Shown here: positions 25,173 through 31,855 of the stretch, one piece after another
Position numbering within the stretch: position 1 is the stretch's first letter
How the letters are laid out: each line of letters starts with the position of its first letter
IMG/VR virus record: IMGVR_UViG_3300030117_004408
Location: 1-34,634 of that record
Reading direction: 5' to 3' (one strand)
Origin: a virus
DNA length: 34,634 nt
The notes under the pieces: generated by a model
What the model was told of the DNA's origin: nothing
Seen by the model: only the letters and a program-made list of their open reading frames with translations
Databases searched by the model: none
Program-made: the position numbers and the translations under genes

Positions 25173-26858
25173 ATGAATGTAATTGGACTTTATGGTGCGA
25201 TTGGTTGGAATGTTGTAATCTCAGACAATCCTAAGTTACTCAAACAATCAGAAGATAGTTGGACACATGGTGCGAGTGTAACTCTTATCAAAGATGGTGA
25301 GCACTGTGTCAGTATCAGTGAAGAGAGATTGAGTCAGATAAAATATGACGGTAACTTTCCTAGAAAGTCTATTGAGTATTGTTTGTCTGCTGGAAACTTA
25401 GATAAGAATGATATTGACTTGGTGATTGTTCCATCAATGGCAAATCAACAGTTCTATAAGAACTATATCAACAAAACTATTGAGAAGAAAGTTAAAAGAT
25501 ATTTTCCAAAGGCAAAGGTAGAGATAGCATCACATCACTTGTGTCATGCTGCCTCATCAGTATTCTCTTGTGATTATAATGAGGGTTCATTTCTTACATT
25601 AGACAATGCTGGTTCCGTTTTGTTTGATACTACAGGAAATATATTTGCTTGTGAGAATCATTCATTTGGATACTTCAATAAGAAGAAAAATCTATTCAAA
25701 TATTATCCTGGTATTCCACAGACAAATAATCTAGGAAACTATTATTGGTTGTGGGCATATCATATCTACGTGAATAAGATTGGTAAAGATATCAAACTCA
25801 CCGATCCAAAGTATAGAGAAACTTTCTGTGGTAAAGTGATGGGACTCTCTGCTTATGGAAATATAAAAAACCTGAAGAAGGATTGGAGAACACATTTTGA
25901 GGGCATACCACAGGTAGCATTAGAATCTTTACCAGGTAGAGATTTTAGTTATGGTAATCTATCACCAGAGAATAAGGCAAAGCAACTTCAATATAATTTT
26001 GAGAATGCTATGCTTGAATATATGAAAGAGTTAAAGGAGAAAGATTACATCAATGATAATCTATGCCTTGCTGGTGGTGTCTTTTTAAACATCCTTGCTA
26101 ACTCTGTGCTACGTAAGAATAAGATAACAGAGAATATACATATCCCACCATTCCCAGACGATACAGGACTATCTTTCGGTGCTGCAGCGTATGGATTATT
26201 TAAGAATAAAGAGCAAGTAAAACTACCTCATAACATTTCACTATTTGGTAAGACATATAATGATGAAGAGATAGAAGAAGCACTAGGAGATACCAAGTAT
26301 AAGAAGTATGATAACTTTGAGGAACTGTGTGAGGTTATTGCGAAACACCTAGCAGACAATAAGATTGTAGGATGGTTCCAGAACAGATCTGAGTTCGGTC
26401 CTAGAGCACTTGGTTCACGTTCTATTCTTATGAATCCTCAACCTAAGAAGAACAAGGACACTGTAAACTCACGCATTAAGCATAGGGAAGAGTGGAGACC
26501 CTTTGCTGGTATCATGTTAGAGGAACATCAGAAGGATTATTTTGTAGAGGACTATCCAAATGAGTATATGTTATACTCATTGGTTGTAAAACCTCATAGA
26601 AGAAAAGATATAGGTGCTATCACACATCAGGATGGTACTTGTAGAATACAAACAGTTAATGAGGAACTACATCCAGAAGTAACTACACTTCTACAAAAAT
26701 ATAAAGAGGAAACAGGATGTCCTATTCTTCTTAATACATCTTTCAATGATAATGGACAACCCATTATTGAAACACCACAACACGCTATTGATACTTTTAA
26801 GAGTATAGATCTTGATTACCTAGTAATCGGAAATTACCTAGTATCTAAACTTATATAA
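25173..26858 (+). CDS. NodU/CmcH/TobZ-family carbamoyltransferase
   Basis: A 561-aa O-carbamoyltransferase, the usual family length. The N-terminal ASKHA-like part has S-E-E-R-L-S-Q-I-K (about 49-57) and the metal-binding H121-H122-L-C-H125 (H-H-L-C-H-A), then L-D-N-A-G-S and G-L-S-A-Y-G-N. The C-terminal YrdC-like part has F-G-P-R-A-L-G-S-R-S-I (from about 408) and N-T-S-F-N-D-N-G-Q-P-I. The enzyme makes carbamoyl-AMP from carbamoyl phosphate and ATP and carbamoylates a hydroxyl, usually on a sugar. It appears complete. The preceding sulfotransferase and glycosyltransferase suggest a decorated glycan. Confidence 0.9.
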   Translation: MNVIGLYGAIGWNVVISDNPKLLKQSEDSWTHGASVTLIKDGEHCVSISEERLSQIKYDGNFPRKSIEYCLSAGNLDKNDIDLVIVPSMANQQFYKNYINKTIEKKVKRYFPKAKVEIASHHLCHAASSVFSCDYNEGSFLTLDNAGSVLFDTTGNIFACENHSFGYFNKKKNLFKYYPGIPQTNNLGNYYWLWAYHIYVNKIGKDIKLTDPKYRETFCGKVMGLSAYGNIKNLKKDWRTHFEGIPQVALESLPGRDFSYGNLSPENKAKQLQYNFENAMLEYMKELKEKDYINDNLCLAGGVFLNILANSVLRKNKITENIHIPPFPDDTGLSFGAAAYGLFKNKEQVKLPHNISLFGKTYNDEEIEEALGDTKYKKYDNFEELCEVIAKHLADNKIVGWFQNRSEFGPRALGSRSILMNPQPKKNKDTVNSRIKHREEWRPFAGIMLEEHQKDYFVEDYPNEYMLYSLVVKPHRRKDIGAITHQDGTCRIQTVNEELHPEVTTLLQKYKEETGCPILLNTSFNDNGQPIIETPQHAIDTFKSIDLDYLVIGNYLVSKLI

Positions 26859-26864
26859 ATTATT

Positions 26865-27125
26865 ATGACATATCAAAAGGTTATGAATTACACAGTTTTT
26901 TCTAAGGACGGTTGCCCATATTGTGAAAAAATTAAACAAGTATTGGAGTTGACAGGAAGTAACTTCGTAGTGTATACTTTGGGGGAACAATTCGACAGAG
27001 ATGCATTCTATGGTGAGTTTGGTGAAGGTTCTACTTTTCCTCAAGTTGTCGTGGATGGTAAGAAATTAGGAGGATGTACTGATACAATCCAATATCTTAA
27101 AGAACATCAAGTTATTAAGACTTGA
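26865..27125 (+). CDS. Glutaredoxin
   Basis: An 86-aa thioredoxin-fold protein with the dithiol active site C-P-Y-C near residue 17, the cis-proline loop T-F-P-Q-V-V-V-D-G and the glutathione-binding G-G-C-T-D motif. An internal ATG at 26883 would give an 80-aa form starting M-N-Y-T-V-F, closer to typical glutaredoxin N-termini. Neither start has a good Shine-Dalgarno. Phage glutaredoxins reduce ribonucleotide reductase in nucleotide synthesis. No nrdA/B lies in this window. Confidence 0.9.
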   Translation: MTYQKVMNYTVFSKDGCPYCEKIKQVLELTGSNFVVYTLGEQFDRDAFYGEFGEGSTFPQVVVDGKKLGGCTDTIQYLKEHQVIKT

Positions 27126-27133
27126 GCTAAATA
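27126..27133 (+). promoter_or_regulatory. Possible late promoter (GCTAAATA)
   Basis: CTAAATA overlaps the end of the glutaredoxin gene and lies 24 nt before the next start, which has a strong Shine-Dalgarno GGAGGT (27146-27151). It deviates from NATAAATA at one base. Weak call. Confidence 0.25.
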
Positions 27134-27156
27134 AAGAATCCGCATGGAGGTAACAA

Positions 27157-27378
27157 ATGACAATAGAAACAATATTAGTTTTAGTGTTACCCATATCCTT
27201 TTTGTTATTTTGTGCAGGAGCATTAGGGGGTTGGATTGCTAGAGATTATATGATGAACTATCAGGAGATACCAAGACCACACCCTGAGATGTTTGATATA
27301 AATGGGAACCTAGTTCCCGACGAAATTGTTGCATTTAGATTTGAAAATTATGACGAAGACTACGACCAGGAAGAGTAA
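27157..27378 (+). CDS. Small single-pass membrane protein (73 aa)
   Basis: Residues 4-28 form one hydrophobic helix (T-I-L-V-L-V-L-P-I-S-F-L-L-F-C-A-G-A-L-G-G-W-I) followed by I-A-R-D-Y-M-M. The remaining 40 residues are polar and end very acidic (Y-D-E-D-Y-D-Q-E-E). The GGAGGT Shine-Dalgarno 5 nt upstream fixes the start. Its 3' end overlaps the next gene by 29 nt in another frame. It is a likely inner-membrane protein of unknown function, with no lysis motif such as a dual start or a catalytic domain. Confidence 0.7.
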   Translation: MTIETILVLVLPISFLLFCAGALGGWIARDYMMNYQEIPRPHPEMFDINGNLVPDEIVAFRFENYDEDYDQEE

Positions 27379-27952
27379 AACTATTAAGGTGAAGGCGAAG
27401 ACTGCACCTAAACCTTTAGAGCAGTTGCCTAATAATCCATTTGCTTTTGAAGTTTTAGATTTAGTTTCTAGACAAAGAACTAAAGCTAAAAAGATAGAGG
27501 TATTGAGAACATATGCTGAACCATCTTTAAAGATTTTGTTTGTATGGAATTTTGATGAATCTGTAATTTCTATTCTTCCACCAGGACAAGTTCCTTATGC
27601 TGGATATGATGCTCAGAATACTTATAATGGTACTCTTTCTACAAAATTAAATCATGAAGTTCGTACCATGCATGAGAAAGGAGATTTTTCATTAGGGGTT
27701 AGTGATCAGCAAGGACATACTACTATTCGTAGGGAAGCAAAACATTTTTATCGTTTTTGTAAAGGTGGTAATGATGCTTTGAATGCCATTCGTCGTGAAA
27801 CTATGTTCATTAATATTCTTGAAGGACTTCACCCATTAGAGGCAGAGATTGTTACTGCATGTAAGGATAAAAGACTTGGAGAAATTTATAAAGTAACTAA
27901 GGAAGTTGTTGCAGAAGCATATCCTGATATTAAATGGGGTAACAGATCATGA
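27350..27952 (+). CDS. Conserved T4-like cyanophage protein, DUF6433-like (200 aa)
   Basis: The protein starts with a basic leader (M-T-K-T-T-T-R-K-S-K-T-I-K), giving way to P-L-E-Q-L-P and a conserved helical body with F-E-V-L-D-L-V, F-V-W-N-F-D-E-S-V-I-S-I-L-P, T-T-I-R-R-E and R-R-E-T-M-F-I-N-I-L-E-G-L-H-P-L-E-A-E. I remember this pattern as a widely conserved T4-like phage family (DUF6433) of unknown role. The internal ATG at 27350 is preferred to the ATG at 27326, which would lie deeper inside the upstream gene. It overlaps the next gene in ATGA. Confidence 0.65.
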   Translation: MTKTTTRKSKTIKVKAKTAPKPLEQLPNNPFAFEVLDLVSRQRTKAKKIEVLRTYAEPSLKILFVWNFDESVISILPPGQVPYAGYDAQNTYNGTLSTKLNHEVRTMHEKGDFSLGVSDQQGHTTIRREAKHFYRFCKGGNDALNAIRRETMFINILEGLHPLEAEIVTACKDKRLGEIYKVTKEVVAEAYPDIKWGNRS

Positions 27953-28299
27953 CGGCAACTGCTGAGTTAAAGAAACCAGAAAAAAAGATGTCTATTTGGA
28001 CAAAAGAAGATAAAGATAATTTAAAATCCAAGTATGGTACTGAAATACTTGTAGAGAATGGTTCGTATGAAGATGTAACCACTACACATGCACCTAGTGA
28101 TGCTTATATCATTAGGTATACTTATGAAGATAAGGATTGTTTCGATTTAACTAGAGGAACAAAGATAAAGTTGTTTGATATGTATTGGGATAAGTTTAAA
28201 GGTGGAATAAAATCTATTGAGTATGGTAAGGGTAGTATTAAACCAAATCTATGGGGATATCAGTCACCTAAACCATCGAAGAAAAAAAGAAAGACTTAA
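27949..28299 (+). CDS. Hypothetical protein with basic C-terminus (116 aa)
   Basis: It starts in an ATGA overlap with the previous gene. It is a soluble, charged protein with a central beta-prone part (residues 50-95, D-A-Y-I-I-R-Y-T-Y then F-D-L-T-R-G-T-K-I-K-L-F-D) and a lysine/arginine-rich tail P-K-P-S-K-K-K-R-K-T, which suggests nucleic-acid or RNA-polymerase contact. No family is recognised. It is coupled to the DUF6433-like gene upstream and the JmjC-like gene downstream. Confidence 0.55.
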   Translation: MTATAELKKPEKKMSIWTKEDKDNLKSKYGTEILVENGSYEDVTTTHAPSDAYIIRYTYEDKDCFDLTRGTKIKLFDMYWDKFKGGIKSIEYGKGSIKPNLWGYQSPKPSKKKRKT

Positions 28300-28301
28300 A
28301 G

Positions 28302-28940
28302 TTGAACCCAGATTTTAAGAAAGATTATTACCCTAATCTTTTTACTTGGAAAGAATTTGAATACCTTCTTAATATTCGTCCATTAATGACGGATAAGAGG
28401 GTTTTTATTCTTAATGATATACACAGGATATGGGGTAATTCTGCTTCATCTATAGATAAAAATTGTTATCCACCATCTTTACTTCAAGATTTGTTGGAAA
28501 AACATACTTGTTATTTTATAGACATGTCTAGGGCAACAGAGAAAATAAATAATTTTGCAAGAGACATTGAAAATAACTTTAAGAAACAATGTGATGCACA
28601 TGTTTATGTTTGTCGTAATCCAAATATAAATCACCCGTTTGGTATACATTATGACTTAGTGCCTAATATTATTATTCAATGTGAAGGACAAACTAACTTT
28701 AAAGTTTGGGATAAACTAGAAAATGTTGCTGAGAAAATGGGACATGGTAAAATAAATATAGAAGTAACTGGTGAACCTTTATTAGATGTTATAATGAATC
28801 CAGGTGATGCTATATGGATACCTGAGCATTATCCTCATCATGCTATATCAATTACACCTAGATTATCTGTAAGTTTTCCTATTCAAATATATGAGAGTGA
28901 TGATAGGGAAGACAGACACTGGTTTAGATTCGAAGGGTAA
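28302..28940 (+). CDS. JmjC/cupin-type 2OG oxygenase (212 aa)
   Basis: The core reads H116-Y-D118 (F-G-I-H-Y-D-L-V-P-N), a cupin strand with Q-C-E-G-Q-T-N-F-K-V-W, then M-N-P-G-D-A-I-W-I-P, and a distal histidine cluster at H176/H179/H180 followed by I-S-I-T-P-R-L-S-V-S-F. This order is that of JmjC-like protein or ribosomal oxygenases (Cupin_4 type), which hydroxylate protein side chains. The start is uncertain: a TTG at 28302 gives this length; the first ATG would lose 28 residues. It is the sixth putative 2OG oxygenase of the window and of a different subclass from the others. The target is unknown. Confidence 0.65.
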   Translation: MNPDFKKDYYPNLFTWKEFEYLLNIRPLMTDKRVFILNDIHRIWGNSASSIDKNCYPPSLLQDLLEKHTCYFIDMSRATEKINNFARDIENNFKKQCDAHVYVCRNPNINHPFGIHYDLVPNIIIQCEGQTNFKVWDKLENVAEKMGHGKINIEVTGEPLLDVIMNPGDAIWIPEHYPHHAISITPRLSVSFPIQIYESDDREDRHWFRFEG

Positions 28941-28969
28941 ACCAAAATCGACTTTTAATTCCAAATATT

Positions 28970-29000
28970 GGGCAAAAAAATCTCCAGGTATTTTTTGCTC
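28970..29000 (+). other. Intergenic hairpin with A-tract/T-tract stem
   Basis: GGGCAAAAAA (28970-28979) pairs with TTTTTTGCTC (28991-29000), one G-U pair, around an 11-nt loop. It is the first structure after the gene ending at 28940 and may reduce read-through into the early unit at 29035. The GC pairs are at the base of the stem, unlike a classic terminator. The rest of 28941-29034 shows nothing coding. Confidence 0.35.
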
Positions 29001-29034
29001 TGTAGGGTTTTTGTATCACATGTTACAGACCTAC

Positions 29035-29063
29035 TTGACTATATAGTATATCTGTGTTAGTAT
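29035..29063 (+). promoter_or_regulatory. Sigma70-type early promoter of the small-gene unit
   Basis: TTGACT (29035-29040) and TAGTAT (29058-29063) have a 17-nt spacer. The predicted start near 29070 is right at the first copy of CGTTCATCTC (29072-29081), so the leader would begin with that repeat. Confidence 0.6.
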
Positions 29064-29071
29064 TAACACAA

Positions 29072-29129
29072 CGTTCATCTCCCGTATTGGAGACGCAAGT
29101 AAGCCGACTCGGAACGGATCGTTCATCTC
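29072..29129 (+). promoter_or_regulatory. Structured leader with flanking direct repeats
   Basis: CGTTCATCTC occurs at 29072-29081 and again at 29120-29129, the latter touching the ATG at 29130. In between are two perfect small hairpins: TCTCC/GGAGA (29078-29093) and GAACG-GAT-CGTTC (29112-29124). There is no recognisable Shine-Dalgarno, so initiation may depend on this structure. The segment 29092-29117 also resembles 29262-29287 at the end of the gene it precedes. Confidence 0.5.
29092..29117 (+). repeat. 26-nt imperfect direct repeat, leader copy
   Basis: It has the same length and frame as 29262-29287. Both contain GACGCAA, AAGCCGACT and GGAACGG. The leader copy is non-coding, so it may be a relic of the 3' end of a lost paralogue or a conserved RNA element. 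Confidence 0.7.
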
Positions 29130-29279
29130 ATGGACATACTACTCGCCACTCTTTTAACTTGTGAAGAGGCGAAAGGGATTATCGATAAGATAGCACCTTC
29201 GGCTCAATATAGAACCGAATTGGTTCAAATGGTAAAGGGCAGCACTTCTGGATGTTTATGGGACGCAAAAGCCGACTGA
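29130..29279 (+). CDS. Tiny hypothetical protein (49 aa)
   Basis: The reading frame M-D-I-L-L-A-T-L-L-T-C-E-E-A ... G-C-L-W-D-A-K-A-D is complete, with a hydrophobic start, a helical middle and two cysteines. It lies alone between an early-type promoter and a second tiny gene, followed by a strong terminator. Its overall form is familiar to me from small proteins of other marine cyanophages, but I cannot name it. The last five codons sit in a direct repeat that also appears in its own leader. Function unknown. Confidence 0.6.
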   Translation: MDILLATLLTCEEAKGIIDKIAPSAQYRTELVQMVKGSTSGCLWDAKAD

Positions 29280-29287
29280 AGGAACGG
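29262..29287 (+). repeat. 26-nt imperfect direct repeat, 3'-end copy
   Basis: It covers the last codons and stop of the 49-aa gene plus 8 nt and matches 29092-29117 in three blocks. The following AACGGGGCAAAAATCCC could continue as a weak stem before the next gene. Confidence 0.7.
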
Positions 29288-29319
29288 GGCAAAAATCCCT
29301 ACTACTTTGGAGCAAGCCA

Positions 29320-29457
29320 ATGGCAAAAGTCACTTACCGTGGACACGAATACGATACCGAAGAGTATCGTAAAGCTCTTATCGCAGAGCATAATCAGCAT
29401 AGAAACTACGAACTAATGTATCGTGGTTTAAAGGTTACAAAACCAGTTGCTGTTTAG
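29320..29457 (+). CDS. DUF4278-like small protein (45 aa)
   Basis: Two Y-R-G motifs (V-T-Y-R-G-H-E-Y-D near the start and L-M-Y-R-G-L-K-V near the end) are the hallmark of DUF4278, a family found in cyanobacteria and their phages. GGAG (29309-29312) lies 7 nt before the ATG. It is the second gene of a two-gene unit that ends at the terminator at 29478. Function unknown. The host-like family suggests a role in manipulating host physiology early in infection. Confidence 0.7.
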   Translation: MAKVTYRGHEYDTEEYRKALIAEHNQHRNYELMYRGLKVTKPVAV

Positions 29458-29477
29458 TCCTAAACGCTAACTAGAAA

Positions 29478-29507
29478 GAGCATCTGCTTGACAGGTGCTC
29501 TTTTTTT
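29478..29507 (+). terminator. Rho-independent terminator containing a -35 element
   Basis: GAGCATCTG (29478-29486) pairs with CAGGTGCTC (29492-29500), nine pairs with one G-U, loop CTTGA, then seven T. It closes the two-gene unit. TTGACA (29488-29493), made of loop and stem bases, is also the -35 of the next promoter. Confidence 0.88.
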
Positions 29508-29516
29508 GTGTAAAAT
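29488..29516 (+). promoter_or_regulatory. Early promoter embedded in the terminator
   Basis: The consensus TTGACA (29488-29493) and TAAAAT (29511-29516) are exactly 17 nt apart. The start would be near 29523, 13 nt before the ATG at 29536. It likely drives the chain of overlapping genes up to the replication block. Confidence 0.7.
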
Positions 29517-29535
29517 AATTAAAAGTCTAATTGTT

Positions 29536-29703
29536 ATGGAACGGGACAAATTAAAGTTGATAGTTCGCAATATGGAATTATTACTTGATGCACTTAAAGC
29601 TGAAGTTTATTCAGATGTTGAGTCATATAAGAATTCAAAGGCATTTGAACCTCCAACGGACTATGACGAACTCTACGATGATGACGATGGGTATCCAGAC
29701 TAG
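29536..29703 (+). CDS. Small acidic conserved protein (55 aa)
   Basis: A helical N-terminus (M-E-R-D-K-L-K-L-I-V-R-N-M-E-L-L-L-D-A-L-K-A-E) is followed by an acidic C-terminus (Y-D-E-L-Y-D-D-D-D-G-Y-P-D). The start is placed at the ATG at 29536, because an earlier in-frame ATG at 29488 lies within the terminator. It overlaps the next gene by 17 nt. It looks like a short cyanophage protein family but I cannot name it. Confidence 0.6.
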   Translation: MERDKLKLIVRNMELLLDALKAEVYSDVESYKNSKAFEPPTDYDELYDDDDGYPD

Positions 29704-29863
29704 CAGTAGATCAAAATTATTGCTAACCTTATTAAAAAGGTTGCTTAAGCAAGATGTTCTTTATACTGACGAGGAATTAAGACGTATAAAGGCACAAATA
29801 AAAGTCGTAGAAGAAGAAATTGCGATTTCAAAAACAAAACACTCAAAAGGATTTGGTAAATGA
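29687..29863 (+). CDS. Small helical hypothetical protein (58 aa)
   Basis: The product (M-G-I-Q-T-S-S-R-S-K-L-L-L ...) is basic and mostly helical, with a L-L-L-T-L-L-K-R-L-L-K stretch and a second charged helix R-R-I-K-A-Q-I-K-V-V-E-E-E-I. The ATG at 29687 lies inside the upstream gene and its stop overlaps the next start in ATGA, so it sits in a coupled chain. It could pair as a coiled coil. Longer in-frame starts upstream would only read the shadow of the preceding gene. Confidence 0.6.
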   Translation: MGIQTSSRSKLLLTLLKRLLKQDVLYTDEELRRIKAQIKVVEEEIAISKTKHSKGFGK

Positions 29864-30150
29864 ATGTAAAATTAATTCGTATGTGGTCTGGTGAAGACGT
29901 AGTAGCAGATGTAGTCAAAGAAACTGATGATTCTGTCACTATTGTTAATCCAATTGTTGCTGTTCCTTCAGGACAGGAGAATATAGCATTTGCTCCTTGG
30001 TCTCCTATTATTAAAGGTAATAATACTGAGATTGAAGTCACTAAAAAATATGTCGTATATATTAGTGAAACGCAAGATGAAATCATTGAGCAATATAATC
30101 AAATGTATGCTCCTGTAGCAACTCCACCTAAGAAAAGACTTATTCTATAA
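29860..30150 (+). CDS. Conserved small beta-rich protein (96 aa)
   Basis: The pattern M-N-V-K-L-I-R-M-W-S-G-E-D-V-V-A-D-V then V-T-I-V-N-P-I-V-A-V-P and F-A-P-W-S-P looks like a short Sm/SH3-like beta barrel, a form I associate with conserved cyanophage proteins. The C-terminus is proline- and lysine-rich (P-P-K-K-R-L-I-L). It overlaps its neighbours on both sides (ATGA at the start, TAATG at the end) next to thyX. No enzymatic motif. Confidence 0.6.
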   Translation: MNVKLIRMWSGEDVVADVVKETDDSVTIVNPIVAVPSGQENIAFAPWSPIIKGNNTEIEVTKKYVVYISETQDEIIEQYNQMYAPVATPPKKRLIL

Positions 30151-30782
30151 TGACTGTAAAACTTGTTAGTGTTACTCCTGATGCGGAGCAACTTATGGCA
30201 TATATTGCCAGAGTATCTAATCCATCTAATCAGGATAATGAAAAGTATGCAGGACTCTTAAAGTATTGCATCAAGCATAATCATTGGAGTGTCTTTGAGC
30301 AGTCTACTATGACACTTGAGATAGAGACTACTCGTGCTATTGCTGCACAAATACTAAGACATAGGAGTTTCACATTTCAAGAGTTCTCACAGAGATATGC
30401 AAGTAGCAATGATTTAGGTGATATTGAATTACCAGAACTTCGTAGACAAGACACAAAGAATCGTCAGAATTCTATTGATGATTTAGATTCTGAAATGGTT
30501 GATAAACTTAATCGTCAGATGATTACTTTGTTCAGTTCTGCTAAGAGCCTTTATACTCAAATGTTAGATGCTGGAGTTGCTAAAGAGTGTGCTAGAATGG
30601 TATTACCACTCTGCACTCCTACCAGAATCTATATGACTGGTTCATGTCGTTCTTGGATACATTATATTAATCTACGTTCAGCACATGGTACTCAAAAAGA
30701 GCATATGGTGATAGCAGAAGGATGTAGAAAGGTATTTACCGAACAATTCCCTGCAGTGTCAGAAGCCCTTGAGTGGGTCTAA
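30150..30782 (+). CDS. thyX: Flavin-dependent thymidylate synthase
   Basis: A 210-aa ThyX, which makes dTMP from dUMP with methylene-THF and FAD/NADPH. The signature R-H-R-x7-S is at residues 70-80 (R-H-R-S-F-T-F-Q-E-F-S), followed by Q-R-Y. The C-terminal half has R-x-x-L-P-L-C-T-P-T-R-I-Y and S-W-I-H-Y-I-N-L-R, the substrate-binding part. The length matches the family. It starts in TAATG overlap with the upstream gene. ThyX is common in marine cyanophages and supplies thymidine for the AT-rich phage genome. Confidence 0.93.
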   Translation: MTVKLVSVTPDAEQLMAYIARVSNPSNQDNEKYAGLLKYCIKHNHWSVFEQSTMTLEIETTRAIAAQILRHRSFTFQEFSQRYASSNDLGDIELPELRRQDTKNRQNSIDDLDSEMVDKLNRQMITLFSSAKSLYTQMLDAGVAKECARMVLPLCTPTRIYMTGSCRSWIHYINLRSAHGTQKEHMVIAEGCRKVFTEQFPAVSEALEWV

Positions 30783-30785
30783 ATA
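30778..30785 (+). promoter_or_regulatory. Possible late/middle promoter (TCTAAATA)
   Basis: CTAAATA overlaps the thyX stop and lies 22 nt before the ATG at 30807. One base differs from NATAAATA. Weak evidence in AT-rich DNA. Confidence 0.25.
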
Positions 30786-30806
30786 ACTTTATATTAACTA
30801 GAAATT

Positions 30807-31091
30807 ATGCCTACATACCCTGTTAAAAATTTAAAAACTGGTGAAGAAAAGGAACTTTCTATGTCCATGAAATCTTACGATACGTGGAGGAAAGAAAATC
30901 CTGATTGGGACAAAGATTGGTCTAAGGGAGTTGCTGGAGTTGGAGAAGTTGGTGATTTCCAAGATAAACTAAGAAAAACCCATCCAGGTTGGACTGATGT
31001 TTTAAACAAAGCTGACAAGGCTGGTGGTATTTCGGGAAGATTAGCTAAACGGGGTGTTGGTATGACAGGTAATGCTTTTGTGGAAGATTAA
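30807..31091 (+). CDS. FmdB-like small protein (94 aa)
   Basis: The start M-P-T-Y-P-V-K-N-L-K-T-G-E-E-K-E-L resembles the beta-hairpin of FmdB-type regulators, but the usual four zinc cysteines are missing. It continues with S-Y-D-T-W-R-K-E-N-P-D-W and a helical R-K-T-H-P-G-W-T-D-V-L-N-K-A. The C-terminus is basic and glycine-containing. It is 2 nt from phoH. The resemblance is limited to the first about 25 residues and the function is unknown. Confidence 0.5.
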   Translation: MPTYPVKNLKTGEEKELSMSMKSYDTWRKENPDWDKDWSKGVAGVGEVGDFQDKLRKTHPGWTDVLNKADKAGGISGRLAKRGVGMTGNAFVED

Positions 31092-31093
31092 TA

Positions 31094-31855
31094 ATGGCAA
31101 GAAAGAAAAGAGCAACAGCAACAGATCAACCTATAGGAGTTGGTTTAACAGCAAAGCAGATGAAAAGAAAAAAACCAGTAAATACTGATTATCTGGTGGA
31201 TATTACACCAATTACTGATAATCAAAAAAGACTGTTTGATTCTTATGATGAAGGTAAGCATATAATTGCTTATGGTGCTGCAGGAACAGGAAAAACATTT
31301 ATTACTCTTTATAATGCTCTTAAAGATGTATTAAGTGAAAATACACCCTATGATAAGATTTACATTGTTAGATCTTTGGTTGCTACTCGTGAAATTGGTT
31401 TCCTTCCTGGTGATCATGAAGATAAGTCTTCATATTATCAGATACCATATAAGCATATGGTAAAGTATATGTTCCAAATGCCTTCTGATGCAGACTTTGA
31501 GATGCTTTATGGTAATCTCAGAGCACAAGAAACAATTAAGTTTTGGAGTACTTCATTCTTAAGAGGAACTACACTTGATGATGCTATTATTATTGTTGAT
31601 GAATTTCAGAATTTGAATTTTCATGAATTAGATAGTATAATAACCAGAGTTGGTGAAAACACTAAGATTGTATTCTGTGGTGATGCATCTCAGACAGATC
31701 TTACAAAAACCAATGAGAGAAATGGTATTGTTGACTTTATGAAAGTAATTCGTGCGATGCCATCATTTGAAATGATAGAATTTGGTATTGATGATATTGT
31801 TCGTTCAGGACTAGTTAAAGAGTATCTTATTGCTAAATTAGAAGCAGGTATGTAA
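31094..31855 (+). CDS. phoH: PhoH-like ATPase
   Basis: A 253-aa P-loop protein of the PhoH family. The Walker A motif G-A-A-G-T-G-K-T is at residues 61-68. Walker B is I-I-I-V-D-E-F-Q-N around 166-173. F-C-G-D-A-S-Q-T-D-L follows. The G-x-L-P-G-D motif (F-L-P-G-D-H-E-D) matches the family. PhoH is one of the commonest cyanophage genes, often linked to phosphate starvation though its biochemical job is uncertain. The stop and the next start overlap in TAATG. Confidence 0.92.
   Translation: MARKKRATATDQPIGVGLTAKQMKRKKPVNTDYLVDITPITDNQKRLFDSYDEGKHIIAYGAAGTGKTFITLYNALKDVLSENTPYDKIYIVRSLVATREIGFLPGDHEDKSSYYQIPYKHMVKYMFQMPSDADFEMLYGNLRAQETIKFWSTSFLRGTTLDDAIIIVDEFQNLNFHELDSIITRVGENTKIVFCGDASQTDLTKTNERNGIVDFMKVIRAMPSFEMIEFGIDDIVRSGLVKEYLIAKLEAGM

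Noticed and set aside
28941-29534. tRNA gene or other structured RNA gene in the only larger gene-poor stretch
   Set aside because: No cloverleaf or T-loop motif is visible. The stretch is explained by a hairpin, promoter, leader, two tiny genes and a terminator.
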